DNA from: Limnohabitans kasalickyi
Lineage (GTDB): Bacteria > Pseudomonadota > Gammaproteobacteria > Burkholderiales > Burkholderiaceae_C
Length of the DNA: 64,000 nucleotides
Direction: 5' to 3'
Assembly (NCBI GenBank): GCA_965234325.1
Contig: OZ248407.1
Location: forward strand, 124,001 to 188,000
A program made the position numbers and the translations under genes. Shown in pieces: positions 57,783 to 64,000 of this stretch. The notes beneath the pieces were generated by a model. That model was not told where the DNA came from, did no database searches, and saw nothing but the letters and a program-made list of their open reading frames with translations. Position 1 is the stretch's first letter. Each line of letters begins with the position of its first letter.

Positions 57783-58700
57783 ATGAGCGCCAATTTTGAT
57801 TCCGCATTGACGGCAGCACACGCCGCCGCCGCTACGCAGCACTACCCCACGGGGGCTTTGTTCGTCGTGGCCACGCCGATTGGCAATTTGGCCGACATCA
57901 GCCTGCGTGCGCTGCACACCTTGAGCTTATGCGACACCTTGGCCTGTGAAGACACCCGGCACAGCCAAACCTTGTTACGTGCCTATTGCATCGACAAGGG
58001 CTCCGCGCATTGGCTGGCCGTGCACCAACACAACGAAGCAGAAGCCGCACAAGAGGTGGTGCGCCGTTTACAAGCTGGCCAGCGCGTGGCCTATGTCAGT
58101 GATGCGGGCACACCCGCTGTGAGCGACCCAGGCGCGCGCTTGGCGTGGCAAGTGCAACTGGCAGGCCACCGCGTGATTCCGCTGCCCGGTGCCAGCAGTG
58201 TGACTGCATTACTGAGTGCGTGTGGCACGCCTGCGCATGACTCGTCGGGCTTTGTGTTCATCGGGTTTCTGCCCTCCAAAGCCACCGAGCGCATGCATGC
58301 GGTTGAAGTTCTCAAAGAAGAGCCGCGCACCCAAGTTCTGCTTGAAGCGCCACACCGCATCGAAGCCCTTGCCGCAGCGCTCGCACAGCTGGGTACACGC
58401 CCCGTGACTGTTGGTCGCGAGTTGACGAAGCAGTTCGAAGAAATTGCCACCGTCGCTGCACAAGATCTGAGCGCGTGGATCCAAGCCAGTCCGCAACGCA
58501 CACGCGGTGAGTTCGCTTTGGTCGTGCACGCGCAAGTTCAAGAGGTGGAAACAGGTTCCGACAACGACCGCGTGTTGACGCTGTTGATGGCTGAATTGCC
58601 GCTAAAAACTGCCGTCAAACTGGCTGCTGATTTGACGGGTGAGGCGCGTAACGCTTTGTATGAGCGGGCCTTGGTGCTAAAGGCGCAAAGCAAAGGCTGA
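57783..58700 (+). CDS. rsmI: 16S rRNA (cytidine(1402)-2'-O)-methyltransferase RsmI
   Basis: 305 residues. FVVATPIGNLADISLRALHTL opens the tetrapyrrole-methylase-type domain; ACEDTRHSQTLL, VSDAGTPAVSDPGARL and GFLPSKATERMHA are family motifs. It methylates C1402 in the decoding centre with SAM. The first ATG (MSANFDSALTA) lacks a visible ribosome-binding site and lies 11 bases from yraN, so the exact start could be further in. Confidence 0.94.
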   Translation: MSANFDSALTAAHAAAATQHYPTGALFVVATPIGNLADISLRALHTLSLCDTLACEDTRHSQTLLRAYCIDKGSAHWLAVHQHNEAEAAQEVVRRLQAGQRVAYVSDAGTPAVSDPGARLAWQVQLAGHRVIPLPGASSVTALLSACGTPAHDSSGFVFIGFLPSKATERMHAVEVLKEEPRTQVLLEAPHRIEALAAALAQLGTRPVTVGRELTKQFEEIATVAAQDLSAWIQASPQRTRGEFALVVHAQVQEVETGSDNDRVLTLLMAELPLKTAVKLAADLTGEARNALYERALVLKAQSKG

Positions 58701-58702
58701 AA

Positions 58703-58778
58703 TGGTGCGGCTGGCGGGGATCGAACCCACGACCCTTGGCTTCGGAGGCCAATACTCTATCCACTGAGCTACAGCCGC
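58703..58778 (-). tRNA. tRNA-Arg (CCG)
   Basis: A 76-base cloverleaf with encoded CCA. The acceptor stem GCGGCTG/CAGCCGC is fully paired; the anticodon loop CTCCGAA gives anticodon CCG, reading CGG; the T-arm has GGTTCGATCCC. It ends two bases from the rsmI stop, on the opposite strand. Confidence 0.96.
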
Positions 58779-58809
58779 ATGCGAGTCAATTTGCATTGTA
58801 AGGCCCCGC

Positions 58810-58815
58810 TATAAT
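58810..58815 (+). promoter_or_regulatory. -10 element of the cytochrome c5-like gene
   Basis: A perfect TATAAT 40 bases upstream of the chosen ATG at 58856. No good -35 lies 16-18 bases before it (CAATTT at 17), so the promoter may be activator-dependent. It lies 32 bases from the 5' end of the tRNA-Arg gene on the other strand. Confidence 0.6.
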
Positions 58816-58855
58816 TGAAGGAGTTTAAAAGTTGATTCCTAAGGACACATTCATC

Positions 58856-59362
58856 ATGAGCGACAACCACCACGAAGAAGATCACACCGGACCGGTCAAA
58901 ACCCCTAAACAGTTCTTAATGATGGTGGGTTACTCGTTTGTGTTGCCTATTTTCATCATCATTGGTTTGGTTTATTTTGTGACCACCGACAACATGCCTC
59001 AGGCAGGTTCGTCCACCTCACCAGAAGCTATCGCAACTCGCATTCAGAAGGTCGGCTCTGTTGAAATTCGCGATGCCAACCGCGAGCTGAAGGCTGGTGT
59101 TGAGGTGTTCAAGGCTCAGTGCGCGGCTTGTCACGTTTCTGGCGCTGCGGGTGCCCCTAAAGTCGGTGATAAGGCCGCTTGGGCGCCGCGCTTGGGCAAA
59201 GGTTACGACGCTCTGCTGACCTCAGCGCTGAAGGGCAAGGGCGCCATGGGTGCACAAGGTGGTGGCGACTTTGACGACCTCGAAATAGGTCGTGCCGTCG
59301 TCTACATGGCCAACGAAGCGGGTGCAAAATTCACCGACCCAAAGAAAGCTGCAGCCAAGTAA
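58856..59362 (+). CDS. Cytochrome c5-like membrane-anchored cytochrome c
   Basis: 168 residues, MSDNHHEEDHTGPVKTPKQF. A transmembrane anchor lies at about 22-43 (MMVGYSFVLPIFIIIGLVYF), and a single CAACH heme motif is at 89-93. A methionine around 130 (KGAMGAQGG) is the likely sixth ligand. This anchored c5 type donates electrons to terminal oxidases. The ATG was chosen over an upstream TTG; AAGGA lies ten bases before it. A strong terminator follows. Confidence 0.9.
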   Translation: MSDNHHEEDHTGPVKTPKQFLMMVGYSFVLPIFIIIGLVYFVTTDNMPQAGSSTSPEAIATRIQKVGSVEIRDANRELKAGVEVFKAQCAACHVSGAAGAPKVGDKAAWAPRLGKGYDALLTSALKGKGAMGAQGGGDFDDLEIGRAVVYMANEAGAKFTDPKKAAAK

Positions 59363-59378
59363 TTGGCGCTTGACCATC

Positions 59379-59404
59379 AAACCGGCTTAGGCCGGTTTTT
59401 TTTC
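59379..59404 (+). terminator. Rho-independent terminator after the cytochrome c5-like gene
   Basis: AACCGGC and GCCGGTT with a TTAG loop, followed by eight T residues. Confidence 0.9.
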
Positions 59405-59409
59405 GTCTG

Positions 59410-59940
59410 TTAGTTCTTTTCTATCGCTGCCTGCGGACTTCTTACGTAGCCATATTGCTGAGCCAAAGAAGCACGTGACACCTCTTGCGGCACCCATAAT
59501 CCTTCCTCAATTGGCTTCAGAACCAAATGCATGTCTTGTGTGTGCACCAAGCCAAAGCCCAGCTCAGTGTCTATGTACAAATAACCCGCCTCATCGACAC
59601 AACACCGCTGCATGCGCGCGGCTCGTCCTGTGTGTGTTTGCAGGCTTCCGTCAGCTTGTATTCGCCATATCCAAGGCGTGGCTTCTAACTCGACATACAC
59701 ACGTTGTGGTCCATTTTGAAAAAACCAACGGCCAAGCGTATCGGATTCGTAGTTGCGCGCAATGAAGTCGATGAGCTTTTCGTGCTGCAGCCGAGAGCCC
59801 TTGCTTTGTGTGAAATTACCTAGGGCCTGCACTGCGTCATCACGCATGTACCAATCACCCCGCGTGTCTAAACCTAACCAACCAAAGCAGTCCGGAACAT
59901 GAGGCCATTTAGCGATAGCTTGTTTGACGATGTCGTCCAT
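59410..59940 (-). CDS. Conserved hypothetical protein of betaproteobacteria (DUF2944-type)
   Basis: 176 residues, cytosolic. MDDIVKQAIAKWPHVPDCFGWLGLDTRGDWYMRDD, then GRWFFQNGPQRVYVELEATPWIWRI and YLYIDTELGFGLVHTQDM. This pattern occurs in a small family found mainly in Burkholderiales; I believe it is the DUF2944-type family but am not certain of the number. Many aromatic residues, no enzyme motif. Function unknown. It follows the YheT-like hydrolase by ten bases and may share its transcript. Confidence 0.65.
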   Translation of the reverse strand: MDDIVKQAIAKWPHVPDCFGWLGLDTRGDWYMRDDAVQALGNFTQSKGSRLQHEKLIDFIARNYESDTLGRWFFQNGPQRVYVELEATPWIWRIQADGSLQTHTGRAARMQRCCVDEAGYLYIDTELGFGLVHTQDMHLVLKPIEEGLWVPQEVSRASLAQQYGYVRSPQAAIEKN

Positions 59941-59950
59941 GACGATCCTT

Positions 59951-60931
59951 TTAAATAGAAACTTGTTTTAACCATTCCACAACAGCTTTTGGCATGTCGG
60001 ACAAGTGCCCCGGAAATGTGCCTCCCGTGAAGCCCACGTGTCCACCGGCGTTGGGTTGCCACAACTGCACCCAATCACTGACTTCTTCAGATTTGGGTAG
60101 GCTGCTTGCTGGAATGAACGGATCGTTGCGTGCATTCAAAACCAAAGCAGGTACGCGAACGCTGGCGAGGCCTCGCTTGGCTGAGGCTCGGCTCCAATAA
60201 TCATCCGTATCTTTGAATCCATGCAGCGGCGCTGTGAAGACGTTGTCAAAACCGTAAAGCGTATCGACGCGCATGAGTGCATGTGGGTCGAACAATCCCG
60301 GAAACTGATTCAACTTTTGCAAGGCCCGCGGTTTCATAGTCGCCAAGAACATGCGCGCGTACACGCGCTTGTTAAAACCACGGTCAATCGCGTGTCCGCT
60401 GGCTGCGAGGTCAAGGGGCGAACATACGGATGCAACCCCATCAATCTCGGCCGTTGCAGCATGCCCCTGCTCACCTGCCCAACGCATCAGCGCGTTGCCG
60501 CCAAGAGATATTCCGACAGCGTACATGGCAGCGTCATGTGTCTTACGAAATTTCGACAACAACCAGCCTATTTCTTCGTGATCACCGGAATGGTAGGCGC
60601 GGGGTGAGAGGTTCAACTCACCGCTGCAACCTCTGAAGTGAGGCATGGCAAGACGCCAACCGCGTTGCTGCACTTCGCCCGCAAATGCTTGTGCGTAGTG
60701 ACTGCTTGAAGAACCTTCTAAACCATGAAACAACACCAAAAGTGGTGCGTCTTTTTGAACAAATGGATGGATGAGCCAATCAACGTCGATGAAGTCGCCG
60801 TCCGGTGCTGTCCACCGCTCTCGCGACCATTGAATACCGGTAGGTTGATGTTGTCGCGCAACTTTAGCTGCGTAAATTGTTTGTAAATTTCCACCTGGCA
60901 GCCACCAAGGCGCTTTGTAATTCCAACTCAA
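59951..60931 (-). CDS. yheT: Alpha/beta hydrolase, YheT family
   Basis: 326 residues starting at a TTG that gives MSWNYKAPWWLPGGNLQTI, the usual YheT opening; the TTG overlaps the upstream gene's TGA (TTGA). The nucleophile S142 is in VGISLGGNALMRW, and FHGLEGSSSSHYAQAFA holds the oxyanion region; the C-terminal His is in NAGGHVGFTGG. YheT homologues hydrolyse short-chain esters or lipids, with unclear physiological role. An ATG much further upstream would lie deep in the previous gene and is rejected. Confidence 0.85.
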   Translation of the reverse strand: MSWNYKAPWWLPGGNLQTIYAAKVARQHQPTGIQWSRERWTAPDGDFIDVDWLIHPFVQKDAPLLVLFHGLEGSSSSHYAQAFAGEVQQRGWRLAMPHFRGCSGELNLSPRAYHSGDHEEIGWLLSKFRKTHDAAMYAVGISLGGNALMRWAGEQGHAATAEIDGVASVCSPLDLAASGHAIDRGFNKRVYARMFLATMKPRALQKLNQFPGLFDPHALMRVDTLYGFDNVFTAPLHGFKDTDDYWSRASAKRGLASVRVPALVLNARNDPFIPASSLPKSEEVSDWVQLWQPNAGGHVGFTGGTFPGHLSDMPKAVVEWLKQVSI

Positions 60932-61377
60932 TGCAAAACCTGAGACGATGAGAGCGGCCCTTGCTGCACAGCCAAAGTACCTGGACTGGCATGGTGCGCG
61001 ACCATTCTCCACCCTTGTGGTGTGCGCTGATAAACGTTGGTGGCGATCACCACAGCCTCTTGTGGACCTTCTGCGGTCAGGACGGCAACCCGTTCGACCA
61101 CGTTGTGCATCGCACTGGTGAGTGACTCCACTTTGCTGATCTGTTCAGGCAGAGCTGCAATACGACCGCTCGTAAACATGGCTTCAAATGCGGCACGGAT
61201 AGAGGCAGTTCCTATCAACCGTGGCCCACCTGGGTGTATGCAAATGACTTCGTCCTCATCTGCCCAGCAAGCCATCAACTGAACAATGTCACCCTGCTGC
61301 AAGGCCTCATAGAACTGTGCTTCTATTTCATCGGCACTTCCACCGATCGTTGCAGCTTGAATTTTGGCTTTTTGCAT
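60928..61377 (-). CDS. SnoaL/NTF2-fold DUF4440-type protein
   Basis: 149 residues from MQKAKIQAATIGGSADEIEAQFYEALQQGDIVQLMACWADEDEVICIHPGGPRLIGTASIRAAFEAMF, an NTF2-like cone fold. VVIATNVYQRTPQGWRMVAHHAS is typical of DUF4440/SnoaL-3 proteins that bind small ligands, often without known activity. It begins 84 bases after atpC, beyond that operon's terminator. Confidence 0.8.
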   Translation of the reverse strand: MQKAKIQAATIGGSADEIEAQFYEALQQGDIVQLMACWADEDEVICIHPGGPRLIGTASIRAAFEAMFTSGRIAALPEQISKVESLTSAMHNVVERVAVLTAEGPQEAVVIATNVYQRTPQGWRMVAHHASPGTLAVQQGPLSSSQVLH

Positions 61378-61409
61378 TCCTAAATTGTCGCTTGATTTAT
61401 GCCAAATGA

Positions 61410-61439
61410 AAAAGCCCTTGTCCTGAGACAAGGGCTTTT
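61410..61439 (-). terminator. ATP synthase operon terminator
   Basis: A 13-bp stem, AAAAGCCCTTGTC with GACAAGGGCTTTT, with a four-base loop and TTTTTCATTT beyond it on the transcribed minus strand. It lies 22 bases after the atpC stop. Confidence 0.92.
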
Positions 61440-61461
61440 GCAAGTAGCAGTTTGATGCTGT

Positions 61462-61878
61462 TTACTTTTTAGCGCGGAAGCGACGCAAAGCAGACAACTC
61501 AGCAGCCAAAATAGCGAGTTCAGATTGCGCAAGCGCTAAATCAACTTCGCCTTTGGCATTTTTAACCGCTTCTAAAGCGGCTAATTTGGCAGCGTTGGCT
61601 TTTTCTTCGTCCAAGTCTTTGCCGCGAACTGCGGTGTCAGTCAAGACGGTGACGCAATCAGGTTGCACTTCAATAATGCCACCTGCTACGAACACAAACT
61701 CTTCACCACCATCTGCAGTTTGAATACGCACCGAACCAGCTCGGATGCGCGAGATCAGCGGGGTGTGGCGCGGATAAATACCGAGCTCACCCGCCTCGCC
61801 AGGCAAAGCCACAAAAGTGGCTTCGCCGGAGAAGATTAACTCTTCTGCACTGACGACATCAACGTGGATGGTACTCAT
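61462..61878 (-). CDS. atpC: ATP synthase F1 subunit epsilon
   Basis: 138 residues. MSTIHVDVVSAEELIFSGEATFVALPGEAGELGIYPRHTPLISRI is the beta-sandwich; the C-terminal helical pair begins near KDLDEEKANAAKLAALEAVKN. It inhibits ATP hydrolysis and couples rotation. It starts eight bases after atpD and ends the operon. Confidence 0.97.
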   Translation of the reverse strand: MSTIHVDVVSAEELIFSGEATFVALPGEAGELGIYPRHTPLISRIRAGSVRIQTADGGEEFVFVAGGIIEVQPDCVTVLTDTAVRGKDLDEEKANAAKLAALEAVKNAKGEVDLALAQSELAILAAELSALRRFRAKK

Positions 61879-61886
61879 AGGATCTC

Positions 61887-63314
61887 TCAGATCTTCTTAG
61901 CTTTTTCGAACGCTTCGTCGATGGTACCGACCATGTAGAAGGCTTGTTCTGGCAGGTGGTCACACTCGCCGTTCACAATCATCTTGAAGCCGCGAATCGT
62001 TTCAGCCAAGGTGACGTATTTACCGGGCGAGCCAGTGAATACTTCAGCCACGTGGAAAGGCTGCGACAAGAAACGTTGGATCTTACGAGCGCGAGCCACA
62101 GCCAGCTTGTCTTCAGGTGCCAATTCGTCCATACCCAAAATCGCGATGATGTCACGCAATTCTTTGTAGCGTTGCAAAGTACCTTGCACAGCGCGAGCTG
62201 TAGCGTAGTGCTCTTCGCCCACAACCAAGGGGTCCAACTGGCGGCTGGTGGAGTCCAATGGATCCACAGCTGGGTAGATACCCAATGAAGCGATGTCACG
62301 AGACAACACAACGGTGGAGTCCAAGTGAGCAAAAGTGGTCGCTGGTGATGGGTCGGTCAAGTCATCGGCAGGCACGTAAACGGCTTGGATGGAAGTGATA
62401 GAACCCACTTTGGTCGACGTAATACGCTCTTGTAAGCGGCCCATTTCTTCGGCCAATGTAGGTTGGTAACCCACAGCAGAAGGCATACGACCCAACAAAG
62501 CGGACACTTCGGTACCGGCCAAGGTGTAGCGATAGATGTTGTCCACGAAGAACAACACGTCTTTGCCTTCGTCACGGAATGACTCAGCGATAGTCAAACC
62601 CGTCAAGGCCACGCGCAAACGGTTGCCTGGAGGCTCGTTCATCTGACCGTAAACCATGGCAACTTTGGACTCTTCGAGTTTTTCGAGGTTCACAACGCCA
62701 GAGTCAGCCATCTCGTGGTAGAAGTCGTTACCTTCACGGGTACGCTCACCCACACCAGCGAACACGGACAAGCCGCTGTGCGCTTTAGCGATGTTGTTGA
62801 TCAACTCCATCATGTTCACGGTCTTGCCCACACCCGCGCCACCGAACAAGCCAACCTTACCGCCTTTGGCGAATGGGCAGACCAAGTCAATCACTTTGAT
62901 GCCGGTCTCGAGCAATTCTTGCGAAGGGCTGAGTTCGTCATAGGCAGGGGCTTTGCGGTGAATTGAGGCAGTTTGTGCCAAGTCGACAGGACCACGTTCG
63001 TCGATGGGGTTACCCAACACGTCCATGATGCGGCCGAGGGTGGCTTTACCGACGGGAACGGTGATCGCCGCGCCAGTATTCGTCACCATCAAACCACGAC
63101 GCAAACCGTCGGAAGTGCCCAACGCGATGGTACGGACAATGCCGTCACCGAGTTGCTGCTGCACTTCGAGCGTGAGGGCAGTACCCTCAAGCTTCAGTGC
63201 GTCATACACCTTAGGCATTTGGTTGCGTGGAAACTCGACGTCCACCACGGCGCCAATACATTGAACAATCTTGCCCTGAACGCCAGCGTTCGTGTGGGTG
63301 GTCTCATGAGCCAT
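61887..63314 (-). CDS. atpD: ATP synthase F1 subunit beta
   Basis: 475 residues. The catalytic P-loop is GLFGGAGVGKTVNMMELI, the catalytic glutamate lies in GVGERTREGNDFYHEM, and ALLGRMPSAVGYQPTLAEEMG is the ATP synthase signature. It forms the catalytic sites of F1. It lies in the operon between atpG and atpC. Confidence 0.98.
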   Translation of the reverse strand: MAHETTHTNAGVQGKIVQCIGAVVDVEFPRNQMPKVYDALKLEGTALTLEVQQQLGDGIVRTIALGTSDGLRRGLMVTNTGAAITVPVGKATLGRIMDVLGNPIDERGPVDLAQTASIHRKAPAYDELSPSQELLETGIKVIDLVCPFAKGGKVGLFGGAGVGKTVNMMELINNIAKAHSGLSVFAGVGERTREGNDFYHEMADSGVVNLEKLEESKVAMVYGQMNEPPGNRLRVALTGLTIAESFRDEGKDVLFFVDNIYRYTLAGTEVSALLGRMPSAVGYQPTLAEEMGRLQERITSTKVGSITSIQAVYVPADDLTDPSPATTFAHLDSTVVLSRDIASLGIYPAVDPLDSTSRQLDPLVVGEEHYATARAVQGTLQRYKELRDIIAILGMDELAPEDKLAVARARKIQRFLSQPFHVAEVFTGSPGKYVTLAETIRGFKMIVNGECDHLPEQAFYMVGTIDEAFEKAKKI

Positions 63315-63337
63315 ATTTTTTGCTCCAAAAATTAAAA

Positions 63338-64000
63338 TCAGACAGCAGCCGCACCGGCAACGATTTCCGAAAGTTCTTTCGTGATCGCAGCTTGACGCGT
63401 CTTGTTGTAAACCAGTTTGAGTTCGTTGATCACGTTCCCAGCGTTGTCGGTCGCGGACTTCATCGCCACCATGCGTGCCGATTGCTCGGACGCCATACTT
63501 TCAGCCACGGCTTGATAGACCAAGGCTTCCACGTAACGGATCAACAAATCGTCAATGACGACATGCGGCTCGGGTTCGTAGATGTAGTCCCACGTGCTGT
63601 GTACTTCGTTGGTTTTGAGCAAGTTTGCCGACAAGGGCAACAGCTTCTCGACCACGGCCTCTTGTTTCATCGTGTTGATGAAACGTGTGAAGCACAAATA
63701 CACCGCATTGATTTCACCCTTCGCATACGCGTCGAGCAAAACCTTTACGGGACCAATCAACTTGTCCAAGTGCGGCGTATCGCCAAGTTGCGTCGCATGC
63801 GACACCACTTTGACACCTGAACGGTTCAAAAAGCCCATTCCTTTGTTACCGATGGCCACAGCTTGCGCCGTCATGCCTTCAGCTTGCATATCGCGCAACT
63901 TGTGAGACAAGAGACGCAAGACGTTGGTGTTCAGACCGCCGCACAAACCTTTGTCGGTCGTCACCACAACGTAACCAGCACCTTTAGCGTCGTTCAAAAC
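63338..64000 (-). CDS. atpG: ATP synthase F1 subunit gamma (C-terminal part, cut by window edge)
   Basis: About 220 residues of the rotor stalk subunit; the N-terminus lies beyond the window. GYVVVTTDKGLCGGLNTNVLRLL and the ending MAMKSATDNAGNVINELKLVYNKTRQAAITKELSEIVAGAAAV, read with its preceding residues, are atpG hallmarks. An internal Met near 63997 is not the true start, since family members carry about 70 more residues before this point. Confidence 0.95.
   Translation of the reverse strand, partial: VLNDAKGAGYVVVTTDKGLCGGLNTNVLRLLSHKLRDMQAEGMTAQAVAIGNKGMGFLNRSGVKVVSHATQLGDTPHLDKLIGPVKVLLDAYAKGEINAVYLCFTRFINTMKQEAVVEKLLPLSANLLKTNEVHSTWDYIYEPEPHVVIDDLLIRYVEALVYQAVAESMASEQSARMVAMKSATDNAGNVINELKLVYNKTRQAAITKELSEIVAGAAAV

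Overview
The window reads as a chromosomal segment of a betaproteobacterium, most likely Burkholderiales and Comamonadaceae-like. This is inferred from gene content and order: a livGHMKF cluster flanked by two AMP-dependent ligases, recG-oxyR-ubiA, PhaM, DUF1840, DUF3567, YggS/PilT and rsmI facing yraN-diaA-dolP. It is almost entirely coding. I see no insertion sequence, prophage, integrase, CRISPR array or rRNA gene, and no gene-free stretch above 300 bases; the longest gap is about 240 bases, at 24069-24308.

Layout. 1-8.4 kb (minus strand): an operon for uptake and CoA activation of an organic acid (acyl-CoA synthetase, livG, livH, livM, livK, livF, phenylacetate-CoA-ligase-like protein, then the start of another exported protein). 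A divergent Crp/Fnr-type regulator follows, with a perfect 18-bp palindrome in the intergenic promoter. 9.3-15.2 kb: rRNA pseudouridine synthase, htpG with a heat-shock promoter, a dehalogenase-like HAD, SrkA kinase, DUF1840 and an alpha/beta hydrolase. 15.3-24.1 kb (minus): initiator tRNA and the complete spc and alpha ribosomal operons (rplN to rplQ, with secY and rpoA). These start at a recognisable sigma-70 promoter, and proC rather than the S10 operon lies upstream. 24.3-29.6 kb: proC, a Lys/Ala-tailed exported peptide, and the recG-oxyR-ubiA operon. 29.6-32.8 kb: a small AT-richer accessory block with an outer-membrane-barrel-like protein, two lipoproteins that look like distant paralogues, and a small XRE regulator with putative operators. 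32.8-37.2 kb: queA-tgt, and PhaM-like translationally coupled to a FIST protein. 37.2-43.7 kb (minus): a copper/respiration block (diheme and triheme cytochromes c, DUF2946, TonB-dependent receptor, YcnI/DUF1775, two PCu(A)C chaperones). 43.8-53.1 kb: a DksA-like protein under a perfect FNR-type box, a translational-machinery-type protein, VOC protein, FAH hydrolase/IclR pair, DUF3108, DUF3567, purU-lysR, glcD-like oxidase, acetyltransferase and higBA. 53.1-61.4 kb: yggS/pilT, a beta-hydroxyacid dehydrogenase, dolP-diaA-yraN facing rsmI, tRNA-Arg, a cytochrome c5-like protein and hydrolases. 61.4-64 kb (minus): the end of the ATP synthase operon (atpG partial, atpD, atpC).

Most of the window is conserved housekeeping. 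The parts that deserve attention are the competing hairpins between livK and livF, the operator-like palindrome at 8.47 kb, the htpG promoter embedded in the preceding gene's terminator, the 29.6-32.8 kb lipoprotein block, the shared histidine-rich C-termini of three neighbouring copper proteins, and the FNR-type box beside the cytochrome/DksA-like divergence. Start codons were re-chosen from ribosome-binding sites and family N-termini wherever the longest open frame ran too far upstream.
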